NCBI RefSeq assembly: GCF_019704555.1 | Contig: NZ_AP024745.1 | Span: 3,170,501 to 3,234,500 of the forward strand | From: Actinoplanes sp. L3-i22 | GTDB lineage: Bacteria > Actinomycetota > Actinomycetes > Mycobacteriales > Micromonosporaceae | DNA length: 64,000 bases | Direction of reading: 5' to 3' | Shown here: piece by piece, positions 8,292-15,947 of the stretch | Numbering within the stretch: the stretch's first letter is position 1 | Layout of the letters: the number at the start of each line of letters is the position of its first letter | Notes under the pieces: model-generated | What the model was told of the DNA's origin: nothing | Database searches by the model: none | The model's input: the letters and a program-made list of their open reading frames with translations, nothing else | Made by a program: the position numbers and the translations under genes

Positions 8292-9719
8292 GTGGAGACC
8301 GAACTTTTCATCGGCGGCAAGTGGGTGCCCGCGTCCTCGGGGAACCGGTTCGACGTGCTCGACCCGGCGACCGGCGACACGGTCGCGTCGGTGGCGGACG
8401 GCGGCGAGGCGGACGCGATCGCCGCCGTGGACGCCGCGGCCGCGGCCGGCCCGGGCTGGGCGGCGACGCCCCCGCGGGCCCGCGGCGAGGCACTGCGCCG
8501 GGCGTTCGAGCTGATGACCGAGCGCGCCGACGAGCTGGCGAAGCTGATCAGCCTGGAGAACGGCAAGGCGCTGACCGACGCCAAGGGCGAGGTCACCTAC
8601 GCCGCCGAGTTCTTCCGCTGGTTCGCCGAGGAGGCGGTGCGGATCGACGGCAACCTCACCTCCGCGCCCGGCGGCGCCAACCGGATCCTGGTCACCCGGC
8701 AGCCGGTCGGCGTGTGCGTGCTGGTCACGCCGTGGAACTTCCCGGCCGCGATGGCCACCCGCAAGATCGGCCCGGCGCTCGCCGCCGGCTGCACCGTGAT
8801 CCTCAAGCCGGCCAGCGACACCCCGCTGACCGCGCTGGCCATGGCCGCGATCCTGGCCGAGGCCGGGGTGCCCGAGGGCGTGGTCAACGTGCTGCCGTCG
8901 CGCAGCTCCGGCAAGGTCGTCTCGGCGATGCTGCGCGACGCCCGGGTCCGCAAGCTGTCGTTCACCGGCTCCACCGAGGTCGGCCGGATCCTGCTGGCCC
9001 AGGCCGCGGAGAACGTGGTGAACACGTCGATGGAGCTCGGTGGCAACGCCCCGTTCCTGGTCTTCGCGGACGCCGACCTGGACGCCGCGATCGAGGGCGC
9101 GATGCTCGCCAAGATGCGCAACGGCGGCGAGGCGTGCACCGCCGCGAACCGGTTCTTCGTCGAGGCCCCGATCGCCGCCGAGTTCGCCCGGCGGCTCGCC
9201 CAGCGGATGGCGGCCCTGGTCGTCGGCCCCGGCACGGACGCGAAGACCCAGGTTGGCCCGCTGGTCAACGAGGACACCGTGGCGAAGGTGGACGCCCTGG
9301 TCAAGGGGGCCCTGGACGCCGGCGCGTCGGCGGTCACCGGCGGCAGCCGGCCGGCCGGGCCGGGCTTCTACTACCCGCCGACGGTGCTCACCGGGGTCGG
9401 CGCGGACGCGGCGATCCTGCGCGAGGAGATCTTCGGCCCGGTCGCGCCGATCGTCACGTTCACCGGCGAGGACGAGGCCGTCCGGCTGGCCAACGACACC
9501 GAGTACGGCCTGGTCGCCTACCTCTACACCGGGGACCTGGCGCGCGGCCTGCGGGTCAGCGAGAAGATCGAGGCCGGCATGATCGGCCTGAACCGCGGCC
9601 TGGTCAGCGACCCGGCCGCCCCGTTCGGCGGCGTGAAGCAGAGCGGCATCGGCCGCGAGGGCGGTCACGAGGGCCTCCTGGAGTACCTGGAGTCCAAATA
9701 CATCGCGGTCAACTGGTAG
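8292..9719 (+). CDS. gabD: Aldehyde dehydrogenase, succinate-semialdehyde dehydrogenase type
   Basis: A 475-residue NAD(P)-dependent aldehyde dehydrogenase, full family length. Visible motifs: '[12 protein letters not shown]' (cofactor and oxyanion Asn), '[12 protein letters not shown]' (Lys for the adenine ribose), '[10 protein letters not shown]', general base Glu248 in 'SMELGG', nucleophile Cys282 in '[12 protein letters not shown]', and 'EEIFGPV'. Sequence pattern is closest to succinate-semialdehyde/glutarate-semialdehyde dehydrogenases, which feed succinate into the TCA cycle. GTG 8292 follows GGAGGAG by about 7 nt. No GABA transaminase lies nearby, so the physiological aldehyde is not fixed by context; the divergent hydroxyacid dehydrogenase may supply it. 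Confidence 0.9.
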   Translation: METELFIGGKWVPASSGNRFDVLDPATGDTVASVADGGEADAIAAVDAAAAAGPGWAATPPRARGEALRRAFELMTERADELAKLISLENGKALTDAKGEVTYAAEFFRWFAEEAVRIDGNLTSAPGGANRILVTRQPVGVCVLVTPWNFPAAMATRKIGPALAAGCTVILKPASDTPLTALAMAAILAEAGVPEGVVNVLPSRSSGKVVSAMLRDARVRKLSFTGSTEVGRILLAQAAENVVNTSMELGGNAPFLVFADADLDAAIEGAMLAKMRNGGEACTAANRFFVEAPIAAEFARRLAQRMAALVVGPGTDAKTQVGPLVNEDTVAKVDALVKGALDAGASAVTGGSRPAGPGFYYPPTVLTGVGADAAILREEIFGPVAPIVTFTGEDEAVRLANDTEYGLVAYLYTGDLARGLRVSEKIEAGMIGLNRGLVSDPAAPFGGVKQSGIGREGGHEGLLEYLESKYIAVNW

Positions 9720-9720
9720 C

Positions 9721-10157
9721 TCAGCGGCGGCGCAGCAGCGCCTCGGCGTCGATCTCGAAGGGGAACGGCTCGGTCCCGGCCAGCCGTTCCCCGCTCGCAT
9801 ACTCCGTGTATCGATCTCCGGCCAGCCGGAACAGGTGCAGCGTGACGGCATCTCCCACCGGCTCGACCATCAGATACCACGTGATCCGGGCAGCGGCCTA
9901 GAGCGCCGCTTTCAGGACCCGGTCCGGCCGGCCCGGAGCCGCACGTTGACCGCCCGGAAGGCGTGGAGCCCGGCAGCTTCCGCGCCCGGGTCCAGCATGG
10001 TCACCAGACGGCGCGCGACATGCTGATGGCGCGTGCCCGGGGCCGGGCTCACCAGCAGGCTCCCGTCGAACAGCTCGATGCGGTCGATGGTCTCGCCGAG
10101 GGCCAGATAATCCTCCTCGGTCCACGGCCCGACGTGCTCGGTTACGGCGATGCTCAT
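9721..10157 (-). pseudogene. Broken Uma2-family (DUF820) endonuclease-like gene
   Basis: The N-terminal half reads from ATG 10157 as '[20 protein letters not shown]' and on through '[16 protein letters not shown]' to '[10 protein letters not shown]', then runs out of frame (stop at 9912). The family pattern resumes in another frame as 'DRVLKAAL', hits an in-frame TAG (9898-9900, where homologues have the Tyr of 'LYAAARI'), and continues 'AAARITWYLMVEP' to TGA 9721. Intact relatives are about 180-195 residues; here about 50 codons are missing between the halves, exactly the segment with the PD-(D/E)xK catalytic residues. So there are a deletion with frameshift and a nonsense codon: not functional. 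It starts 1 nt after the convergent aldehyde dehydrogenase. Confidence 0.8.
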
Positions 10158-10209
10158 GCCGTTCAGCCTGCCACGTGCGCCGCGCGCCCGGCCAAATCTC
10201 TTGTCCGCC

Positions 10210-10218
10210 TGTGGATAA
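10210..10218 (-). other. DnaA-box-like nonamer
   Basis: TGTGGATAA (TTATCCACA on the other strand), identical to the classic DnaA consensus, in the gap upstream of the GntR gene. One of several such sites in gene-free gaps of this window. Confidence 0.4.
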
Positions 10219-10248
10219 CCCTTTCCACCGTGGACTGTCATCGCTATT

Positions 10249-10266
10249 GTGCTAGGTAACTAGTGG
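10249..10266 (+). promoter_or_regulatory. Candidate GntR (YtrA-type) operator
   Basis: GTGCTAGGTAACTAGTGG: two CTAG half-sites (10252-10255, 10260-10263) separated by 4 bp, 16 bp upstream of the regulator's GTG. YtrA-family operators often contain TAG-N4-CTA cores, so autorepression is likely. Confidence 0.5.
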
Positions 10267-10281
10267 AATGGTGGTGGTGAG

Positions 10282-10665
10282 GTGATCGAGTTTCACCTGG
10301 ACGCGCGGTCCGGGGTGTCGCCGTACATGCAGCTGATCCAGCAGGTGCGCCACGCGCTCCGGCTCGGGCTGCTGACCGAGGGCGACAAACTGCCCACCGT
10401 CAAGGAGGTCGTGGCCCGGCTCGCGATCAACCCGAACACGGTGTCCAAGGCCTACCGCGAGTTGGAGTACGCGGGGCTCGTCACGGCCCGCCCCGGCGTC
10501 GGCACGTTCGTCACGAAGACGCTCGGCGAGACGAGCACCCACGAGCCGCTGCGCCGGGACCTGGAGCGATGGCTCGCCGGGGCCCGGGAGGCGGGGCTCG
10601 ACAACGAGAGCATCGAGGCTCTCTTTCTCAATACTTTTCGGAGTTTTTCGGAGGCGCGAGCATGA
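10282..10665 (+). CDS. YtrA-subfamily GntR transcriptional regulator
   Basis: A 127-residue regulator with the winged HTH of GntR at about residues 10-75 ('GDKLPTVKEVVARLAINPNT', 'YRELEYAGLVTARPGVGTFV') and only a short helical tail, the YtrA hallmark, so it probably lacks a large ligand domain. GTG 10282 follows GGTGGTGAGG. It is the first gene of an operon with an ABC ATPase and permease; stop and next start overlap (ATGA at 10662-10665). YtrA regulators usually repress their own ABC operons and respond to cell-envelope antibiotics, though the ligand here is unknown. A candidate operator lies just upstream. Confidence 0.9.
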   Translation: MIEFHLDARSGVSPYMQLIQQVRHALRLGLLTEGDKLPTVKEVVARLAINPNTVSKAYRELEYAGLVTARPGVGTFVTKTLGETSTHEPLRRDLERWLAGAREAGLDNESIEALFLNTFRSFSEARA

Positions 10666-11534
10666 CTAGCGCACTGCACGCCGAGGGGCTGATCAAGCGG
10701 TACGGCCGTCGTACCGCCCTGTCCGACTGCACCCTCGACATCCCGGCCGGCCACGTGGTCGGCCTGGTCGGCCCGAACGGCGCCGGCAAGTCCACGCTGC
10801 TGCAGCTCGCCTGCGGGCTCCTCGATCCGACCGCGGGGCGGATCGAAGTGCTCGGCGAGCGGCCGGCCAGCGGCTCGCCGCGGGTCGGGTTCGTCGCCCA
10901 GGACACGCCGGTCTACGCCGGCCTGACCGTCGCCGAGCACCTGCGGCTCGGCGCCCACCTCAACCCGGCCTGGGACACCGCGATGGCCGAGCGCCGGATC
11001 GCCGCGGTCGGCCTGGACCCGGCGCAGAAGGCCGGCAAGCTCTCCGGCGGCCAGCGCGCCCAGCTGGCCCTGACCGTGGCCGCCGCCAAGCGCCCCGAGC
11101 TGCTGCTGCTCGACGAGCCGGTGGCCGCGCTCGACCCGCTGGCCCGGCGCACGTTCCTGCAGGGCCTGATGGAGCTGACCGCGGAGAGCGGGCTGAGCGT
11201 GATCATGTCCTCGCACCTGGTCGCCGACCTGGAGCGGGTCTGTGACCACATGATCGTGCTGGTCGGCTCCCGGGTCCGGGTGGCCGGCGACGTCGACGAG
11301 CTGCTCGCCAGTCACCACCGGCTGGTCGGCCCGCGGCGCTCGGCGGAAGATCTCGGCGGCGGCCGGGACGTGATCGAGGAGAGCCACACCGACGTCCAGT
11401 CGACGCTGGTGGTGCGCAGCACCGCGCCGATCGAGGACCCGTCCTGGCAGGTGAACCGGCTGGACCTGGAGGACATCGTGCTGGCCTACATGACCGGGGC
11501 GGCCCCGGTCCGGGTGCTGGAGGGGCAGCGATGA
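10662..11534 (+). CDS. ABC transporter ATP-binding protein (GntR-linked exporter)
   Basis: A 290-residue cytoplasmic ATPase. Walker A 'GLVGPNGAGKSTLLQL' (about residues 37-52), signature 'LSGGQRAQL' (about 129), Walker B 'LLLLDEPVAALDP', H-loop 'MSSHLV'. ATG 10662 overlaps the regulator's stop and follows GGAGGCG; the in-frame extension to 10569 lies inside the regulator. The C-terminal 75 residues form a small extra domain common to BcrA/YtrB-like exporters. It overlaps the permease gene by 4 nt, so ATPase and permease are translated together, probably assembling as two copies of each. Confidence 0.93.
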   Translation: MTSALHAEGLIKRYGRRTALSDCTLDIPAGHVVGLVGPNGAGKSTLLQLACGLLDPTAGRIEVLGERPASGSPRVGFVAQDTPVYAGLTVAEHLRLGAHLNPAWDTAMAERRIAAVGLDPAQKAGKLSGGQRAQLALTVAAAKRPELLLLDEPVAALDPLARRTFLQGLMELTAESGLSVIMSSHLVADLERVCDHMIVLVGSRVRVAGDVDELLASHHRLVGPRRSAEDLGGGRDVIEESHTDVQSTLVVRSTAPIEDPSWQVNRLDLEDIVLAYMTGAAPVRVLEGQR

Positions 11535-12544
11535 TCTGGTTGACCTGGCGGCAGTTCCGGATCCAGGCGATCGCCGGCGCGGTCCTGCTCGTCCTGCTCG
11601 TCGCCGCCGTGCTGATCTCCTGGCGGGAGGTCGCCGACCTGGCGTCGAGCACCGGTTACACCGGCTGCTCCGGGGCCGCGTGCGTGGAGGCGGCGAAGAC
11701 CTTCCGGTTCGAGGTCAGCGGGGGCCTGCCCAGCGCGGTCTACAACGCCGCCACCGCGGCGCTGTTCCTGGCGCCCGCGCTGATCGGCGTGTTCTGGGGC
11801 GCGCCGACGGTGGCCCGGGAGCTGGAGTCCGGGACGTACCGGATGATCTTCAGTCAATCCGTCGGCCGGGGCCGCTGGCTGCTGGTCAAGCTGGCGTTCG
11901 GGGCCTCCGCGGTGGTGCTCGGGGTGGGCCTGCTCAGCCTGCTGCTGACCTGGTGGGCGGGGCGGATCGACGCGGCCGGCGGCGACCGGCTGACGCCGCT
12001 GGTCTTCCCCGGCCGGGGTGTCGTGCCGATCGCCTACGCCGCCGCCGGGTTCGTCATCGGGGTGACCCTCGGCCTGGTCCTGCGCCGGACCGTGGTCGCG
12101 ATGGCGGTGACCCTGCTGGTGGTGATCGGCCTGCAGGTCGCCGCGCCGCTGGTGTTCCGGCCGCTGCTGGCCGGCGTGACCGTCTCGGTGGCCGCCCTCG
12201 ACCCGACCAAGGACCTGGACGGGATCGGGATGAACCCGGACACCGGGGTGATGCACCTGCAGGCCGATCCGAAGATTCCCGGGGCCTGGATCCTGTCGAG
12301 CAGCGTGCTGGGGGCGGACGGCAAGCCGTTCACCGGCCCGGCGGATCTCACCAAGTGTGGTCCCAAGGGCAGTTTCGAGAACTGCACCGACTGGCTGAGG
12401 ACCCAGAACCTGAGCGTACGGATCAGGTACGTCCCGGCCGGCAAATTCTGGACCGTGCAGTGGCGCGAGTTCGCCCTCCTGGCCGGACTGACGCTCGTCC
12501 TTTCGGCCCTGTCGATGTGGTGGATCCGGCGAAAGTTGGTCTGA
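11531..12544 (+). CDS. ABC-2-type transporter permease
   Basis: A 337-residue membrane protein with about six hydrophobic segments: one at residues 10-30 ('AIAGAVLLVLLVAAVL'), others around 75-95, 120-145, 155-185, and a final one at 310-330. An extracytoplasmic region with Cys pairs ('TGCSGAACVEAA', 'KCGPKGSFENC') lies in the loops, suggesting disulphides outside the cell. It is the membrane partner of the preceding ATPase (ATGA overlap). Likely substrate by analogy with YtrA-controlled pumps is a peptide or lipid-targeting antibiotic, but nothing in the sequence fixes this. A GC-rich hairpin ends the operon. Confidence 0.9.
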   Translation: MIWLTWRQFRIQAIAGAVLLVLLVAAVLISWREVADLASSTGYTGCSGAACVEAAKTFRFEVSGGLPSAVYNAATAALFLAPALIGVFWGAPTVARELESGTYRMIFSQSVGRGRWLLVKLAFGASAVVLGVGLLSLLLTWWAGRIDAAGGDRLTPLVFPGRGVVPIAYAAAGFVIGVTLGLVLRRTVVAMAVTLLVVIGLQVAAPLVFRPLLAGVTVSVAALDPTKDLDGIGMNPDTGVMHLQADPKIPGAWILSSSVLGADGKPFTGPADLTKCGPKGSFENCTDWLRTQNLSVRIRYVPAGKFWTVQWREFALLAGLTLVLSALSMWWIRRKLV

Positions 12545-12558
12545 GACCGGACGTACGG

Positions 12559-12580
12559 CGGCCCGCGCGAGCGGGCCGTT
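12559..12580 (+). terminator. Terminator of the GntR-ABC operon
   Basis: An 8-bp perfect GC stem (12559-12566 / 12571-12578) with a GCGA tetraloop and TT, 14 nt after the permease stop. Confidence 0.65.
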
Positions 12581-12801
12581 GTGCGGTCCGGACCGAAGAA
12601 ACCGCCGGATATGCCGTTTCGGACAAAGGAAGTTATCAATACCCACGGTGATGCCTTGCCCCTCACAGGGGGCGAAGTGAATAATCTTGCACTCAGGCCT
12701 ACACCCGATGTTGCGGCCGAGGCGCTATGGCCGATACTTGGCGGGCTTCCCGGCACCCCCCACGCAGGTCGGGATCCACCCCTGAGAGGACTCGTACTCC
12801 C

Positions 12802-13938
12802 ATGCGCAAGGCACTGATCGGACTGGTCGCTGCCGGCCTGCTGACGTCGGTCACGCTCACGGCGTGTGACAGCGGTTCGGGCGACAGTGACTCCAGCACC
12901 AACGGTTCGGGCATCAACTCGACGGCCACCTCCTCCGGTGAGGGCAAGGGCGGCGTCGGGGTGGTCATGCCGGACACCGAGAGCTCCACCCGGTGGAGCA
13001 ACGACGACCCGAAGTACCTCAAGGCCGCGTTCAAGGCGGCGAACGTGCCGGCCGAGATCCAGAACGCCCAGGGTGACGCCGAGGCGTTCAAGGGCATCGC
13101 GAAGGCCATGCTCGACAGCGGCATCAAGGTGCTGATGATCGCGAACCTGGACTCGGACAGCGGCAAGATCGTGATCGACCTGGCCCGGTCCCGCAAGGTC
13201 CCGGTGATCGACTACGACCGGCTCACGCTCAACGGTGGCGCCGACTACTACGTCAGCTTCAACAACGAGACGGTCGGCCGGCTCCAGGCCCAGGGCCTGA
13301 TCAGCTGCCTGAAGCAGAAGGGCGTCAAGAAGCCGGTGATCGCCGAGCTGAACGGCTCGCCCACCGACAACAACGCCACCCTGTTCAAGAACGGCTACGA
13401 CAGCGTCCTGCAGGCCAAGTTCGACAGCGCCGAGTTCGTGAAGGGCCCGGACCAGTTCGTCCCGAAGTGGGACAACAACGAGGGCAAAGAGATCTTCCTG
13501 CAGATGCTCAAGCAGTGGCCGGACATCACGGGTGTGCTGTCCGCCAACGACGGTCTCGGCAACGCCGCGATCGAGGTGCTGAAGAAGTACAAGAAGAACG
13601 GCGCCGTCCCGGTCACCGGGCAGGACGCCACCGTGCAGGGTCTGCAGAACATCCTCGCCGGTGACCAGTGCATGACCGTCTTCAAGGACACCAAGAACGA
13701 GGCGAACGCCGCCGCCAGCCTGGCGATCGGCCTGGTCCAGGGCAAGAAGCTGCCGGCCAAGGACAAGGTCAAGGACCCGGAGTCGGGCGCCTACATCCCG
13801 GCCGTCCTGCTCGACCCGACCCCGGTCACCGCGCAGAACATGATGATCACCGTGGTGAAGGCGGGCGCCGTCACCACCAAGGACATCTGCACCGCGAAGT
13901 TCCTGGCGGCCTGCCAGCAGTACGGGCTCGCCCAGTAA
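12802..13938 (+). CDS. Sugar ABC transporter substrate-binding lipoprotein (xylose-type)
   Basis: A 378-residue lipoprotein: signal peptide with lipobox 'LTAC', then a type-I periplasmic-binding fold. Motifs 'VGVVMPDTESSTRW', 'MIANLDSDSGKIV', 'VPVIDYDRL' and 'VTGQDATVQGLQNILAG' match the XylF/ChvE group that binds xylose or other aldopentoses and hexoses. ATG 12802 follows GAGAGGA; the in-frame extension upstream would hide the lipoprotein signal. No sugar ATPase or permease is adjacent: it follows the terminator of an unrelated operon and is itself closed by a strong terminator. It must share a transporter encoded elsewhere, or act as a sensor. The 257-bp leader contains AT-rich stretches but I could not define a convincing promoter. 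Confidence 0.88.
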   Translation: MRKALIGLVAAGLLTSVTLTACDSGSGDSDSSTNGSGINSTATSSGEGKGGVGVVMPDTESSTRWSNDDPKYLKAAFKAANVPAEIQNAQGDAEAFKGIAKAMLDSGIKVLMIANLDSDSGKIVIDLARSRKVPVIDYDRLTLNGGADYYVSFNNETVGRLQAQGLISCLKQKGVKKPVIAELNGSPTDNNATLFKNGYDSVLQAKFDSAEFVKGPDQFVPKWDNNEGKEIFLQMLKQWPDITGVLSANDGLGNAAIEVLKKYKKNGAVPVTGQDATVQGLQNILAGDQCMTVFKDTKNEANAAASLAIGLVQGKKLPAKDKVKDPESGAYIPAVLLDPTPVTAQNMMITVVKAGAVTTKDICTAKFLAACQQYGLAQ

Positions 13939-13952
13939 GCACACGCACGGAA

Positions 13953-13982
13953 AAAGGGGGCCGGCATCCGCCGGCCCCCTTT
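13953..13982. terminator. Bidirectional terminator
   Basis: Perfect 13-bp stem (13953-13965 / 13970-13982) with a 4-nt loop and A/T tails on both sides, between the convergent sugar-binding and LLM oxidoreductase genes. Confidence 0.9.
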
Positions 13983-13986
13983 GCCG

Positions 13987-14994
13987 TCACCGGTCGAGCA
14001 GCTCCCGGACCCGCGGGATCACCTGGCTGCCGTACAGCTCGACCGCGGTGAGCAGGTGCTCGTGCGGGAGCGTGCCGTGGGCGTACTTCAGGTCGAAGCG
14101 CTGGATGCCCAGCGCCTCGATCGTCGCGGCGATCTTGGTGGCGACCGTCTCCGGCGAGCCGACGTGCCAGGCGCCGCCGTCGACGTCGGCCTCGAACCGG
14201 TCCCGGGTGATCGGCGGCCAGCCCCGCTCGCGGCCGATCCGGTCCAGCATCCGCCGCGCGTGCGGCCAGAGCAGGTCGACCGCCTCGTCGTCGGTGGCCG
14301 CGACGAACCCGGGGCAGTGCACCGCGATCGGCTGCGGCTCGTTGCCGAACTCCTTGAGCGCGCGGTGGTAGAGGTCGACGTACGGCGCGAACCGGGCCGG
14401 CTCGCCCCCGATGATCGCCAGGCAGAGCGGCAGGCCGTACCCCGCGGCGCGGACCACCGACTCCGGGCTGCCCCCGACACCGATCCAGGTCGTGATCCGG
14501 CCGGACTCGGTCCGCGGGAACACGCTCTGCTCGGTCAGCGACGGCCGCACGGTGCCGGACCAGGTGACCGGCTGCTCCTTGAGCAGCTCGGTCATCAACT
14601 CGGTCTTCTCCTCGAACAGCTGCTCGTAGTCGCCGAGGTCGAAGCCGAACAGCGGGAACGACTCGGTGAACGAGCCACGACCGAGGATGATCTCGGCGCG
14701 GCCGTTCGACACCGCGTCGAGGGTGGCGAAGCGTTCGTACACCCGTACCGGATCGTCCGAGCTCAGCACCGTGACGGCGGTGCCCACGGTGATCCGCTCG
14801 GTCCGGGCGGCGATCGCCGCCAGCACGATCTCCGGGGACGAGATCGCGAAATCGTCGCGGTGATGCTCGCCGACGCCGAAGGCGTCGACGCCGAGGCGGT
14901 CGGCCAGGACGGCCTGTTCGACCACATTGCGGATGACTTGAGCGTACGAGGTGCCGGCGGTGACGTCGCCGAACGTGTCGAGGCCGAACTTCAT
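13987..14994 (-). CDS. LLM-class flavin-dependent oxidoreductase
   Basis: A bacterial-luciferase-like TIM-barrel protein of 335 residues. Start ATG 14994 gives 'MKFGLDTFGDVT', the usual first strand of the barrel; the in-frame upstream extension overlaps smpB. Typical blocks: 'FGVGEHHRDDFAISSPEIVL', 'ERITVGTAVTVLSSDDPVRV', 'NGRAEIILGRGSF', and the C-terminal 'GSPETVATKI'. Such enzymes use FMN or F420; the family does not reveal which, nor the substrate. It is separated from the upstream smpB gene by only 10 nt and may be cotranscribed with it. Confidence 0.9.
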   Translation of the reverse strand: MKFGLDTFGDVTAGTSYAQVIRNVVEQAVLADRLGVDAFGVGEHHRDDFAISSPEIVLAAIAARTERITVGTAVTVLSSDDPVRVYERFATLDAVSNGRAEIILGRGSFTESFPLFGFDLGDYEQLFEEKTELMTELLKEQPVTWSGTVRPSLTEQSVFPRTESGRITTWIGVGGSPESVVRAAGYGLPLCLAIIGGEPARFAPYVDLYHRALKEFGNEPQPIAVHCPGFVAATDDEAVDLLWPHARRMLDRIGRERGWPPITRDRFEADVDGGAWHVGSPETVATKIAATIEALGIQRFDLKYAHGTLPHEHLLTAVELYGSQVIPRVRELLDR

Positions 14995-15004
14995 GATCAA
15001 GAGT

Positions 15005-15484
15005 CTATCGACGGCCCTTGAGTCGCCGGCCCATCTCCCGGGCGATCTCCTTCTTGGCATCCCGGTCGGCCAGCACCTGCCGCTTGTCCCAGGACTTGAG
15101 GCCGCGCGCGACCCCCAGCTCGACCTTGACCCAGCCGTCCTTGAAATACAGCGACAGCGGCACCAGGGTCAGCCCGGAACCGTCGTTCAGCGTATTCAGG
15201 ATCTTGACGATCTCGGCCTTGTGCAGCAGCAGCTTGCGGGTGCGGCGCGGCGCGTGGTTCGTCCAGCTGCCGAAGCCGTACTCGGCGATGTGCAGCCCGT
15301 ACAGCATCAGCTCGCCCTCGTGCTCCTGGGCGAACGCGTCGACCAGCGACGCGCGGCCCAGGCGCAACGTCTTCACCTCGGTGCCGGCCAGGACCAGGCC
15401 CGCCTCGTACGTCCGCAGGATCGCGTAGTCGTGACGTGCCTTCTTGTTCGAGGCGATCAGCTTCGTCCCGGTTTCCTTAACCAC
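15005..15484 (-). CDS. smpB: SsrA-binding protein SmpB
   Basis: A 159-residue protein that binds tmRNA and lets it enter stalled ribosomes in trans-translation. The beta-barrel core is seen in '[15 protein letters not shown]', '[13 protein letters not shown]', '[10 protein letters not shown]', '[16 protein letters not shown]' and '[18 protein letters not shown]'; the basic tail is '[16 protein letters not shown]'. GTG 15484 gives the usual N-terminus. The ssrA RNA gene is often just downstream of smpB, but here the next gene follows after 10 nt, so ssrA lies elsewhere. The 92-residue hypothetical gene lies 9 nt upstream on the same strand. Confidence 0.97.
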   Translation of the reverse strand: MVKETGTKLIASNKKARHDYAILRTYEAGLVLAGTEVKTLRLGRASLVDAFAQEHEGELMLYGLHIAEYGFGSWTNHAPRRTRKLLLHKAEIVKILNTLNDGSGLTLVPLSLYFKDGWVKVELGVARGLKSWDKRQVLADRDAKKEIAREMGRRLKGRR

Positions 15485-15493
15485 CCCCAGAGC

Positions 15494-15772
15494 CTAGCCA
15501 GGACCGTCGGTGGGGATCGGGCGGCGCATGGAATAGGTCACGCTGCTCAGCCGGTGCGGCTCGTCCTTCACGTGGATCACCGCGCGGTCGTAGGCCTGCC
15601 AGCCCGCCGCCCCCGCCCGATTCATATGGCGCAAGTCGTCGAAGCGCTCGTCGGTGCCCCAGCGCAGCACCCCACCCGGGTGATGGAAGGTGGCGGTCCA
15701 GTCCATGAACCGGTCGGTGCCGAGCGTGCCCGCGGCGCGGTACTCCAACCGCGCATACTCCCAATTGGTCAC
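15494..15772 (-). CDS. Small hypothetical protein
   Basis: Not assigned to a named family. From GTG 15772 the product is 92 residues, starting 'MTNWEYARLEYRAAG', rich in aromatics and charged residues with no signal or membrane segment, and with a region 'WTATFHHPGGVLRW' alternating like beta strands. There is no clear Shine-Dalgarno site, but CATAAT lies 7 nt upstream, so the message could be leaderless. The longer in-frame reading to 16168 runs through the promoter region and the MMPL gene and is rejected. It ends 9 nt before smpB, so the two probably form an operon. Confidence 0.6.
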   Translation of the reverse strand: MTNWEYARLEYRAAGTLGTDRFMDWTATFHHPGGVLRWGTDERFDDLRHMNRAGAAGWQAYDRAVIHVKDEPHRLSSVTYSMRRPIPTDGPG

Positions 15773-15947
15773 CCGGATGATTATGCCCCCACCCGGAGTA
15801 CGTCGCCGTCCGTACTGGACGCCCGGCCCGGTAAGCCGCCGGGCGTACGCCACCCCTGAAGAATCCCTGATCTGGCCCGCGCGGGGTTCATCTCGATCTC
15901 TCCACGTGCCTACGCTCCGCCCGTCCACGCGTTTGGGGGGAAAAGCG

